A stretch of 64,000 nucleotides of DNA from an uncultured Parvularculaceae bacterium (GTDB lineage Bacteria; Pseudomonadota; Alphaproteobacteria; Caulobacterales; Parvularculaceae), in the NCBI GenBank assembly GCA_947259375.1, contig CAMYLZ010000025.1, positions 186,001 to 250,000 of the forward strand, read 5' to 3'. Of this stretch, positions 24,797 through 31,980 are shown piece by piece (the stretch's first letter is position 1; each line of letters opens with the position of its first letter). The notes below the pieces were generated by a model. That model ran no database searches. It had not been told where the DNA came from and was given only the letters and a program-made list of their open reading frames with translations. The position numbers and the translations under genes are program-made.

Positions 24797-25840
24797 TCAC
24801 GCGCCGCCGTCGAACATCGCTTTCAGATCGACAGATGAGCGTTCGCCAATAGCATCGAAATTCTCGGACAGCCATTGATCGGCGATCTCGCGGCCCTTTT
24901 CCTTGAGGCCGGCAAGGAAAGCCCAATCGGTGCGGAACTTGCTGGCGATGTCATAATCCTGCAGCGCCTTGTCCGAGCGAATGGAATGGATGCGAATATC
25001 GCGCAGCCGGTCGCGATATTCGTCCTTGATCCAGCCATCATCGAGCAGTTTGTGTACAAAGTTTATTGCACGCAGCTCGCGCAACAATGACGAATTGAAA
25101 CTGATCTCATTGACCCGGTTCATGATCGTCGCGGCGGTTTTCGGCACTTCCTCGCGCTCGATCGGATTGACGTGGACGATCAGGATGTCGCGCGCGCAGG
25201 CTTCGTAGAAAAATGGGAACAGCACCGGATTGCCCATATAACCGCCGTCCCAATAATGCTCGCCGTCGATTTCGACAGCCTTGAACAGGAAGGGCAGGCA
25301 GGCGGACGCGCACACCACATCCGCCGAGACATGAGAGGTGTCGAAAACATGCACCTTGCCGTTGCGCACATTCGTCGCCGACAAAAACAGCTTGGTGACC
25401 TTGCAGCGCCGCAGGCTTTCGAAATCGATGCAATCGCTGATGATGTCGCGCAGCGGATTAAGGTCGAACGGATTGAGCTGATAGGGCGAAAGCGCGCGCG
25501 TCACCGCGTCGAACATCTGGTAGGAGATGGTGTTGATCAGGTCGCCGGCGCCGAAATTGACCGGGAACGGATTGCCGCGCACCGGGCTGTAGAGCTTGCC
25601 CGCCTCGCTGATCCGCCGCCAGAGATGATCGAGCGCCTCGCGCCCGCCCTGAAGCCCGTTCTTGTGCAGCCCATAGGCGAGGGCGGCGGCGTTCACCGCG
25701 CCGGCGCTGGAGCCGGAAATGCCGTCGATTGCAATGCGCCCGTCCTGCAACAGCCTGTCCGCAACGCCCCAAGTGACCGCGCCATGGGCGCCGCCGCCCT
25801 GAAAGGCGAGATTGACGCGTTTTGCAGCGGACGCCGCCAT
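24797..25840 (-). CDS. Patatin-like phospholipase family protein
   Basis: A 347-residue serine lipase/acyl hydrolase. The oxyanion loop is FQGGGAHGAVTWGV (14-27), the nucleophile elbow GSSAGAVNAAALAYG (GxSxG) at about residue 44, and the catalytic Asp in WDGGYMGNPVLFP (DGG) at about residue 200, giving the Ser-Asp dyad of patatins. No signal peptide is evident, so it is cytosolic or membrane-associated. Its ATG overlaps the bdhA TAA as TAATG, so the two are coupled; a link to polyhydroxybutyrate granule or lipid turnover is plausible but inferred. Confidence 0.9.
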   Translation of the reverse strand: MAASAAKRVNLAFQGGGAHGAVTWGVADRLLQDGRIAIDGISGSSAGAVNAAALAYGLHKNGLQGGREALDHLWRRISEAGKLYSPVRGNPFPVNFGAGDLINTISYQMFDAVTRALSPYQLNPFDLNPLRDIISDCIDFESLRRCKVTKLFLSATNVRNGKVHVFDTSHVSADVVCASACLPFLFKAVEIDGEHYWDGGYMGNPVLFPFFYEACARDILIVHVNPIEREEVPKTAATIMNRVNEISFNSSLLRELRAINFVHKLLDDGWIKDEYRDRLRDIRIHSIRSDKALQDYDIASKFRTDWAFLAGLKEKGREIADQWLSENFDAIGERSSVDLKAMFDGGA

Positions 25841-26622
25841 TATTTGGCGACCCAGCCGCCGTCGATCTGATGCGCGGCGCCGGTGATTTGCGCGGCGCTG
25901 TCCGAAGCGAGAAACACGGCGAACGCGCCGATCTGTTCGACGGTGACGAACTGTTTCGTCGGCTGCGCTTCGAGAATGACTTTTTGCACCACTTCTTCTT
26001 CGCTCATGCCGCGCGCTTTCGCCGTGTCGGGGATCTGCGCCTCGACCAGCGGGGTTTTCACATAGCCGGGACAGATGGCGTTGCAGGTGACGCCATGTTC
26101 GGCGCCTTCAAGCGCGAGTGTTTTGGTAAAGCCGACAATGCCATGTTTGGCGGCCACATAAGCCGACTTGAACGGCGAGGCGACGAGACCGTGGGCGGAG
26201 GCGATATTGATGATCCGGCCGAAGCCGCGTTTTTTCATGCCCGCGAAAACCGCCTTTGAGGCGTGAAATGCGGAAGTCAGATTGATGGCAATAATTGCGT
26301 CCCACTTTTCTTCGGGGAAGTCTTCGACCGGTGCGACATGCTGGATGCCGGCATTGTTGACGAGAATATCAACCTGCCCAAAGGCTTCCTCGGCGGCGTT
26401 GATCAGGGCGCGGATTTCATCCGGCCGGGTCATGTCCGCGCCATTGTAGAGAACCTTGATGCCGTGTTTTTTCTCAAGCGCGGCTCGGGTCGCCTCGATC
26501 TGGTCAGCCTCGCCAAAGCCGTTGAGCATGACGTTCCAGCCTGCGGCGGCGAAAGCGGTCGCGACGCCAAGGCCGATGCCGGAGGTGGAGCCGGTGACAA
26601 CGGCGTTCAACGGGCGGGTCAT
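25840..26622 (-). CDS. bdhA: D-3-hydroxybutyrate dehydrogenase (SDR)
   Basis: Interconverts 3-hydroxybutyrate and acetoacetate with NAD, in ketone-body/PHB degradation. The 260-residue SDR has TGSTSGIGLGVATAFAAAG for cofactor binding, NNAG in LVNNAGIQHVAPVEDF, the catalytic Tyr-x3-Lys in SAYVAAKHGIVGFTK and the C-terminal IDGGWVAK typical of bacterial 3-hydroxybutyrate dehydrogenases. It is first in a two-gene unit with the patatin gene. Confidence 0.92.
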   Translation of the reverse strand: MTRPLNAVVTGSTSGIGLGVATAFAAAGWNVMLNGFGEADQIEATRAALEKKHGIKVLYNGADMTRPDEIRALINAAEEAFGQVDILVNNAGIQHVAPVEDFPEEKWDAIIAINLTSAFHASKAVFAGMKKRGFGRIINIASAHGLVASPFKSAYVAAKHGIVGFTKTLALEGAEHGVTCNAICPGYVKTPLVEAQIPDTAKARGMSEEEVVQKVILEAQPTKQFVTVEQIGAFAVFLASDSAAQITGAAHQIDGGWVAK

Positions 26623-26811
26623 GGGCGCATCCTTTCAGTTTTTGCGAAACTGCCGCCAGCATACTTGTTGCGGCGCACAAAACAACGCCGGGATAAAGCG
26701 TTGCGCCATAAGGGGCGCTGCGGAAGCGGTTTTCGACCCGGACCAGCGCTTCGGAAAAAGGCGGGGCTGGGATATTCTGGCGTTCCAGCAAAAACAAGGA
26801 GCCTCGCGACC

Positions 26812-27345
26812 ATGCGCAAATTATTGATCCCGGCGATCATGATCGGGCTCGGCGCGCCCGCCGCCGCTCAGATGTCGGTCACCACCATCGGCGCCAGCGA
26901 TGCCGGCGCCTGTTATGAAAACGCGATCAACGATTTGGCGCGCGATACGGGCCCATGCGATGCGGCGCTTGATGACCCGGTCACCACGCGCGCCGACAAG
27001 GCCAAAACGCGGGTCAATCGCGGCGTCATCCATAACCGCAACGGCGCGATCGATGCGGCGGTCGCGGATTTCAACGCCGCGTTGGAAATCAACGACACGC
27101 TCGGCGAGGCTTATCTCAATCGCGGCAACAGTCATTATCTCGCAGCGCGGCTTGATGCGGCGCTCGCCGATTATGAGCGCGCGCTCGACCTCGACGTCAG
27201 CCAGCCCTGGGCCGCCTGGTACAATATCGGCTTGATTCACGATGCGCGGAACAATGCTGACAAAGCGCGCGAAGCATATGAAAAGGCGCTGGAAGAAAAT
27301 CCGGGCTTCACGCTCGCACAGCAAAAACTGGAAGGCCGTCCTTGA
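26812..27345 (+). CDS. Exported tetratricopeptide-repeat protein
   Basis: A 177-residue protein with a signal peptide (MRKLLIPAIMIGLGAPAAAQ). Three TPRs follow: AKTRVNRGVIHNRNGAIDAA, GEAYLNRGNSHYLAARLDAA and WAAWYNIGLIHDARNNADKA, with spacing of about 34 residues. It presumably scaffolds a periplasmic protein interaction; the partner is unknown. An open stretch upstream to 26263 is antisense to bdhA, so the ATG at 26812 is the start (AAGGAG 14 nt before). Its TGA overlaps the threonine synthase TTG start (27342-27345). Confidence 0.85.
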   Translation: MRKLLIPAIMIGLGAPAAAQMSVTTIGASDAGACYENAINDLARDTGPCDAALDDPVTTRADKAKTRVNRGVIHNRNGAIDAAVADFNAALEINDTLGEAYLNRGNSHYLAARLDAALADYERALDLDVSQPWAAWYNIGLIHDARNNADKAREAYEKALEENPGFTLAQQKLEGRP

Positions 27346-28553
27346 GTTTCGTCACCCATCTTGAATGTTCCATGACCGGCAAGCGCTATGAAGCAGGCCG
27401 GCCGCATAATCTGTCCGAAGCGGGCAAGCCGCTGCTGGTGCGCTATGACCTTGACGCGCTCGCGAAATCCGTCAGCAAGGAAGCGTTGTCGCACCGCACG
27501 GAGGGCTTTTGGCGATATCGCGAGTTTCTGCCGGTGGAAAATGCTGAAAACCGCATTTCGCTGGGCGAAGTCGTAACGCCGCTCATCAGACTTCCGCATG
27601 CTGAGAAAAAGCTTGGCGCGGCGCAAATCATCGTCAAGGACGAAGGGCGCCTGCCGACCGGATCGTTCAAGGCGCGCGGGCTGGCGCTCGCGGTTTCCAT
27701 GGCGCGCGAGCTGGGGCTTGGCCATCTCGCCATGCCGACAAACGGCAATGCGGGCGCGGCCATGGCGGCCTATGCGAGCGCCGGCGGCATGCGCACGACC
27801 ATTTTTTGTCCGGATGACACGCCGCGCGTGAATGTGGAAGAGATCGCGCTTCAGGGGGGCGAGGTCTATCTCGTGAACGGCCTGATTGGCGATTGCGGCA
27901 AGATCGTCGGCGAGGGCAAGGAAAAGGCCGGCTGGTTCGACGTTTCGACCCTGAAAGAGCCTTATCGCATCGAAGGCAAGAAGACGATGGGCCTCGAGCT
28001 TGCCGAACAGATGGGCTGGGAGTTGCCGGACGCGATTTTCTATCCGACTGGCGGCGGCACCGGGCTGATCGGCATGTGGAAGGCGTTTGACGAGCTTGAG
28101 GCGATGGGCTGGATCGGCGCGAAACGGCCGAAAATGATCGCCGTGCAGGCGGCGGGCTGCGCGCCGATCGTCAAGGCGTGGGAAGACGGCGCCGAGCACG
28201 CGCCGTTGTGGGAAAACGCGCATACGGCGGCCGCCGGCATTCGCGTGCCGAGCGCGGTCGGCGATTTCCTGATCCTGCGCGCGGTGCGCGACAGCGGCGG
28301 TTTCGCCGTCGCCGTCGAAGAGCAAGCGATTTTCGACGCGCGCGACGAGATCGCCCGCACTGACGGCTTGCTTTTGTGTCCCGAAGGCGCGGCAACCTAT
28401 GCCGCATACGAACAATCGCTGCATGAGGGGCGCATTTCGGCGGGCGACCGCGTCGTCCTGTTCAATTGCGCCACCGGCCTTAAATATCCGATGCAAAGCG
28501 AAACCCGCTTCATCGACCGGACGAAGCCGATTGACTATGCGCAGTTCGGCTAG
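27342..28553 (+). CDS. Threonine synthase
   Basis: A PLP-dependent fold-type II enzyme converting O-phosphohomoserine to threonine. It starts with the linker MSFVTHLECSMTGKRYEAGR seen in bacterial long threonine synthases. PTGSFKARGLALAVSMAREL holds the PLP Lys, PTNGNAGAAMAAYASAGG the phosphate loop, and YPTGGGTGLIGMWKAFDELE the Gly-rich loop. The 403-residue length fits. The start is a TTG overlapping the stop of the TPR gene. A related activity (diaminopropionate or cysteate synthase-like) cannot be excluded, but the CSMTGKRY N-terminus favours threonine synthase. Confidence 0.88.
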   Translation: MSFVTHLECSMTGKRYEAGRPHNLSEAGKPLLVRYDLDALAKSVSKEALSHRTEGFWRYREFLPVENAENRISLGEVVTPLIRLPHAEKKLGAAQIIVKDEGRLPTGSFKARGLALAVSMARELGLGHLAMPTNGNAGAAMAAYASAGGMRTTIFCPDDTPRVNVEEIALQGGEVYLVNGLIGDCGKIVGEGKEKAGWFDVSTLKEPYRIEGKKTMGLELAEQMGWELPDAIFYPTGGGTGLIGMWKAFDELEAMGWIGAKRPKMIAVQAAGCAPIVKAWEDGAEHAPLWENAHTAAAGIRVPSAVGDFLILRAVRDSGGFAVAVEEQAIFDARDEIARTDGLLLCPEGAATYAAYEQSLHEGRISAGDRVVLFNCATGLKYPMQSETRFIDRTKPIDYAQFG

Positions 28554-28762
28554 AACCGGCGGGCGCGCCTCAAGGCCGGGGCGCTCCCGTAGACAATTCG
28601 CTGCGCCAATGATAGGCGGATAAGCCAGATTTTAAAGGACCGCCCGGACCGATGAACAACTAACTCCAGCAGCCCCGCGATTGGCGATGCCGCACGGCGC
28701 ACACCCAGCGGCAGAGCCGCTTTATTCGCCGCCCCGGCAATATTGTTTTACTGGAGTTTTCC

Positions 28763-29410
28763 ATGCCTGTTTCGAAAAATGGTCCGAATCCGAACAATCC
28801 TTATCCTATGCCCGGCGCGCCGCAAGTCGGGTTTTTAAAGGCGCTGGTCGATCACCCGATGATCGAGATCGGCGATTACACCTATTATGACGACCCGGCG
28901 GGGCCGGCGCATTTTGTCGAGCGCTGCGTGCGCTATCATTTCGCCCATATGAACGACCGGCTGATCATCGGCCGGTTCTGCGCCATCGCCTCCGGCGTGC
29001 AATTTATCATGAACGGCGCCAATCACGCGCTGGGCGGATTATCGACCTATCCTTTCGCGATCTTCGCCGAAGGCTGGGAAGACCCGGACGCGGATTGGGC
29101 GAAGGGCGCGCGCGGCGACACGATCATCGGCAATGATGTGTGGATAGGCACGGACGCGGTGATCCTGCCGGGCGTCACGGTGGGCGACGGGGCGATCATC
29201 GGCGCGAAAGCCGTCGTCGCTTCTGACGTGCCCGCTTTCGCCGTCGCCGCCGGCAACCCCGCGCGCGCCGTCAAACGCCGCTTTGACGAGGCGACCATCG
29301 ACGCGCTCCTCGCCATCGCCTGGTGGCACTGGCCGGCGGAGAAAATCACCGAAAATCTTAGCGCCATTCGCGGCGGGGATTTGGAAGCGTTGCGGGCGGC
29401 GGGGGCGTGA
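28763..29410 (+). CDS. CatB/Vat-type hexapeptide O-acetyltransferase
   Basis: A 215-residue left-handed beta-helix acetyltransferase. RLIIGRFCAIASGVQFIMNG, then NHALGGLSTYPFAIF with the catalytic His, then IIGNDVWIGTDAVILPGVTV and GDGAIIGAKAVVASDVPAFA are the hexapeptide coils, and GNPARAVKRRFDEA ends the coil region as in Vat/CatB (xenobiotic acetyltransferases). Chromosomal members are often not antibiotic-related; the substrate is unknown. CTGGAG precedes the ATG. The 209 nt after threonine synthase hold no gene. Confidence 0.88.
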   Translation: MPVSKNGPNPNNPYPMPGAPQVGFLKALVDHPMIEIGDYTYYDDPAGPAHFVERCVRYHFAHMNDRLIIGRFCAIASGVQFIMNGANHALGGLSTYPFAIFAEGWEDPDADWAKGARGDTIIGNDVWIGTDAVILPGVTVGDGAIIGAKAVVASDVPAFAVAAGNPARAVKRRFDEATIDALLAIAWWHWPAEKITENLSAIRGGDLEALRAAGA

Positions 29411-29432
29411 ATTTGAGTAGCGTGCTTCGACC

Positions 29433-29454
29433 GTAGGGCGGGCATTTGCCCGCC
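29433..29454. repeat. REP-like hairpin, left of the RAYT remnant
   Basis: GTAG followed by an 8-bp perfect stem GGCGGGCA-TT-TGCCCGCC. It shares the opening GTAGGGCGGG with the hairpin at 29619-29654 on the other side of a transposase remnant. Confidence 0.6.
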
Positions 29455-29504
29455 AATTCTTTGGGTTGGCTTGCGGGCGTATATGTTCATGGCTCAATCG
29501 CGCC

Positions 29505-29597
29505 ATGCCCGAATACCGAGGACTTTACGCAGAGGGCGGAACGTATTTTTTAACGCTATGCCTTGATGGCCGGCGCAGCGATCGGCTGGTGCGCTAG
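29505..29597 (+). pseudogene. REP-associated tyrosine transposase (RAYT) N-terminal remnant
   Basis: The frame MPEYRGLYAEGGTYFLTLCL continues DGRRSDRLVR and ends at a TAG after 30 codons. This is the standard N-terminus of Y1/RAYT transposases (MPxYRRxxxxGGxYFFTxxL). The HUH motif and catalytic Tyr that should follow are missing, so the gene is truncated. REP-like hairpins lie on both sides (29433-29454 and 29619-29654), which is the usual setting of RAYT genes. Confidence 0.75.
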
Positions 29598-29618
29598 ATC
29601 GATAGTAGCGGCCAGCCG

Positions 29619-29654
29619 GTAGGGCGGGTATCGCTGACGCTCAACCCGCCCTAC
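29619..29654. repeat. REP-like hairpin, right of the RAYT remnant
   Basis: An 11-bp perfect stem GTAGGGCGGGT / ACCCGCCCTAC with a 14-nt loop. It has the same core as the hairpin at 29433 and similar orientation. It lies 44 nt from the pirin gene's 3' end and could also act as a transcription end or mRNA-stability element. Confidence 0.65.
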
Positions 29655-29697
29655 GTTCGCTGCGGCGCCGGGCATGCGGATCAGCCTCCGGCGCGCG

Positions 29698-30567
29698 TTA
29701 ATCGAGCGCGCCAAGCGCGCCATTTTGATGGGCGGCGATCATCGCCTCGATTTCCGCGTCGGTGGACATGGCGAACGGCCCGCGCTGCACAAACGGCTCG
29801 CGGATGGGCGCGGCCTGCAGCAAAACGAGATGGCTTTTTGAAACCCCATGCATGCGGAGCGCGGCGCCGGCATCGCCGGCATGAATTGACGTCGAATATC
29901 CGGCCTCCATTGCCAGCGGCGCGTCACCCCGGTCAAGGCGCACGGATCCGCTTACGGAGAGAATAAAGGCGGCGCGCCCGGCCGGTATTTCATGTTCAAA
30001 CCGGCCGTCTTTATCCAGATGAATATCCAATATGGTCATCGGCAGGGCAGGCGCGCTGGCGCCATTCGTCCCCTGGCTTTGTCCCAGCGCGATGCGCGTT
30101 CGCCAGCCCGCGCCCTCCAGCACTGGCATGTCGCGCGCCTTGACGTGCAGCGCGTCGGGGGCGTCATATTTCATGGCCGCAGGCAAATTCACAAAGACCT
30201 GCAGCGCATGCGTCCGGCCGCCCGGTTTTGGCTTTTCGTCATGGACCGCGCCGCAGCCCGCTTTCAGCCAATAGAGGTCGCCGGGCATAAGGTCGAGATC
30301 ATTGCCGAGACTGTCCTGATTGTTGAACGCGCCGACGCTGTCCTCAAACAGCAGCGAAACCGCGGACAGGCCCGCATGCGGGTGAGGGCCGAAGGTCGGC
30401 GCGCGCATCGTGAAATGATCCACCATGATCAGGGGATCCATCATTCCGGCATATTGCGCATGCCTGAAGCTGAGCGCCTTGAAGCCGGTTCCAACCGCGA
30501 ATGGTTGCCCGGCAATCAGGCCGGAATGCCGGGTCAGCCCATGCCTGCGCTGTTTTGTGTCCTGCAT
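29698..30567 (-). CDS. Pirin family bicupin protein
   Basis: A 289-residue bicupin. The N-terminal cupin has the metal ligands in FGPHPHAGLSAVSLLF (HPH) and LKAGCGAVHDEKPKPGG (His, Glu); the C-terminal domain matches the pirin C-terminal family. Bacterial pirins include quercetin dioxygenases and stress-induced regulators; the activity here is unknown. It is divergent from a LysR regulator 97 bp away, an arrangement often seen with pirins, so the regulator probably controls it. Confidence 0.9.
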   Translation of the reverse strand: MQDTKQRRHGLTRHSGLIAGQPFAVGTGFKALSFRHAQYAGMMDPLIMVDHFTMRAPTFGPHPHAGLSAVSLLFEDSVGAFNNQDSLGNDLDLMPGDLYWLKAGCGAVHDEKPKPGGRTHALQVFVNLPAAMKYDAPDALHVKARDMPVLEGAGWRTRIALGQSQGTNGASAPALPMTILDIHLDKDGRFEHEIPAGRAAFILSVSGSVRLDRGDAPLAMEAGYSTSIHAGDAGAALRMHGVSKSHLVLLQAAPIREPFVQRGPFAMSTDAEIEAMIAAHQNGALGALD

Positions 30568-30638
30568 GGAAATTGCTCCTGCTTTGCTTCGAGGGGCAAT
30601 ATATATTCGGAACGAAAGGCCGAAAATGGCTTGTTTCA

Positions 30639-30651
30639 GGACTTATCGTCC
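30639..30651. promoter_or_regulatory. Candidate LysR operator between pirin and lysR genes
   Basis: GGAC-TTATC-GTCC is a 4-5-4 inverted repeat just before the LysR start, in the 97-bp divergent spacer. The same spacer holds AT-rich ATATATATTCGG on the pirin side. The site is short, and assignment rests only on position. Confidence 0.3.
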
Positions 30652-30664
30652 CTAAAATAGAACG

Positions 30665-31585
30665 ATGGAACATGATCCACGCCTTGATCTCAATGACTAT
30701 CTTTATTTTGCGCATGTGGTGGACCATGGCGGCTTCGCTTCGGCTGGTCGGGCGCTGGGGATCCCGAAATCCCGGCTGAGCCGCCATGTCCAGCAGCTCG
30801 AAGACCGGCTCGATGCGCGCCTGTTGCAACGAACGTCGCGGCGGTTTGCCGTCACGGACGCCGGGGCGGCGTTTTACCGGCATGCAAAAGCGGTCATGGA
30901 CGAGATGCAGGCTGCGGAAACCGCGATGTCGAGCCTGCGCCGCGAATTGACCGGAACGATCCGCCTGTCCTGCTCCCTGGGGCTCGCGCAATCAGCGCTG
31001 AGCGCGTTGTTGGCCGGTTTTTTGAAAAAACATCCCGGCGTCAATATCAGCCAGCTTGTCACCAATGAACTGGTGGATCTGGTCGGCGCCGGCGTTGATG
31101 TGGCGATCCGCGGACATGTGGAAAACCTGCCGGATTCGAGCCTCATTCAGCGCCGGCTTGTCCGGGTGGAATGGGGGTTATTCGCCTCGCCGCGCTATCT
31201 TGAAGATCATGGCGAGCCTGCCGCGCCCGGCCGGTTGGCCGGCCATGCGGGCCTGGCCCTTGGCTGGAATGCGGCGATTGGCGAATGGCGCCTCGAAAGC
31301 CAAAGCGGCGAGGCCGGAATTGTCCAGTTCGCGCCAAGGCTTTGCAGCGATGACATGGCGACGTTGAAAGGCGCCGCCGCATCGGGGCTGGGCGTCGTCT
31401 CGCTGCCCGCCTATGTCTGCCGGTGCGACGTCGAAAGCGGGCGTCTCGTCCGGGTTCTTCCCGGCTGGACGTCGGGCAAGGCGACGCTTAGCCTCATCAC
31501 GCCCAGTCGCAAAGGCGCGCCGGCGGCGGTTAAGGCGTTTACGGACTATCTTTGTGAAGAACTGCCGAAAGCCCTGTCGCCGTGA
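30665..31585 (+). CDS. LysR-family transcriptional regulator
   Basis: A 306-residue LTTR. The winged HTH is at about 10-65: LDLNDYLYFAHVVDHGGFAS, AGRALGIPKSRLSRHVQQLE and RLLQRTSRRFAVTDAG. The effector domain runs from residue 95. It belongs to the group with DLNDLxxFxxVVxxGGF starts, often divergent from pirin or quinone-responsive genes. Probable target: the adjacent pirin gene. The stop falls in a 12-bp tandem duplication (31577-31600), which may have arisen by slippage. Confidence 0.9.
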   Translation: MEHDPRLDLNDYLYFAHVVDHGGFASAGRALGIPKSRLSRHVQQLEDRLDARLLQRTSRRFAVTDAGAAFYRHAKAVMDEMQAAETAMSSLRRELTGTIRLSCSLGLAQSALSALLAGFLKKHPGVNISQLVTNELVDLVGAGVDVAIRGHVENLPDSSLIQRRLVRVEWGLFASPRYLEDHGEPAAPGRLAGHAGLALGWNAAIGEWRLESQSGEAGIVQFAPRLCSDDMATLKGAAASGLGVVSLPAYVCRCDVESGRLVRVLPGWTSGKATLSLITPSRKGAPAAVKAFTDYLCEELPKALSP

Positions 31586-31600
31586 TGGTCGCCGTGATGG
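31577..31600. repeat. 12-bp tandem duplication at the 3' end of the LysR gene
   Basis: TCGCCGTGATGG occurs twice in direct succession. The first copy contains the gene's TGA, so the duplication does not alter the protein. It is a small slippage scar. Confidence 0.7.
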
Positions 31601-31695
31601 TTGCAATTGGGTGGTCGGGGCGGGGTGCGTTTCGCTGGCGCGGCGTAAGTCCCGCCGATGGACAAATCCGGGCGCCTCGCCTTCCAAAAAATCCC

Positions 31696-31737
31696 TCGAC
31701 ATGAGAACAAAAAGGGAATATAGAACAAACAGCGAAC
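31696..31737 (+). promoter_or_regulatory. SOS-type promoter: -35/-10 boxes with LexA operator GAAC-N7-GAAC
   Basis: TCGACA (31696-31701) and TATAGA (31719-31724) are separated by exactly 17 bp and resemble sigma-70-type -35/-10 boxes. GAAC (31723-31726) and GAAC (31734-31737) are 7 bp apart, the exact alphaproteobacterial LexA box GAAC-N7-GAAC. The operator overlaps the -10 box and the predicted transcription start, where LexA would block polymerase. A third GAAC occurs at 31705. The downstream gene is a 31-residue membrane peptide. The match is read directly from sequence; LexA binding is inferred. Confidence 0.72.
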
Positions 31738-31769
31738 TTTATCGCAGCCAGTCAGTCAGGAGGGGCCTT

Positions 31770-31865
31770 ATGGAAAACGAAAGCTTGCGCGACATCGTCG
31801 GACTCGGCGTATTGCTCTGTGTTATCGGCGCGGCGCAATTCTGGGGCGCGCTTTTGGGGGCGTGA
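31770..31865 (+). CDS. 31-residue single-span membrane peptide, putative SOS-induced (SidA-like)
   Basis: The peptide begins MENESLRDIVGLGVLLCVIG and ends AAQFWGALLGA. A charged N-terminus (1-8) precedes one transmembrane helix (about 9-30) with Cys17 and Trp25. AGGAGG (31758-31763) lies 6 nt before the ATG, a very strong ribosome binding site. The LexA-type promoter ends 32 nt upstream. In Caulobacter the LexA-controlled 29-residue inner-membrane protein SidA halts division by binding the FtsW/FtsN machinery; size, topology and control are alike here, though no sequence comparison was possible. It lies upstream of dnaE, separated by a hairpin (31938-31956). Confidence 0.72.
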   Translation: MENESLRDIVGLGVLLCVIGAAQFWGALLGA

Positions 31866-31937
31866 GGCCCCACCGCTGATTTCCAGGCATGTCGAACGGC
31901 CCGGTTATTCCATGGCCTGGTAACGCTATGGTGGAGC

Positions 31938-31956
31938 CCGCCCGGCAGTCGGGCGG
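31938..31956 (+). terminator. GC-rich hairpin between the membrane peptide gene and dnaE
   Basis: A 7-bp perfect stem CCGCCCG / CGGGCGG with a 5-nt loop, then TTGTTA. The tail is only weakly T-rich, so it may be a partial terminator or attenuator separating the SOS-type unit from dnaE. Confidence 0.4.
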
Positions 31957-31980
31957 TTGTTACGGAAAGGCTCGATCACG

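Noticed and set aside
31957-31980. Upstream TTG start for dnaE adding eight residues
   Set aside because: The codon lies against the end of a stable hairpin and the added residues are not part of the conserved DnaE start.
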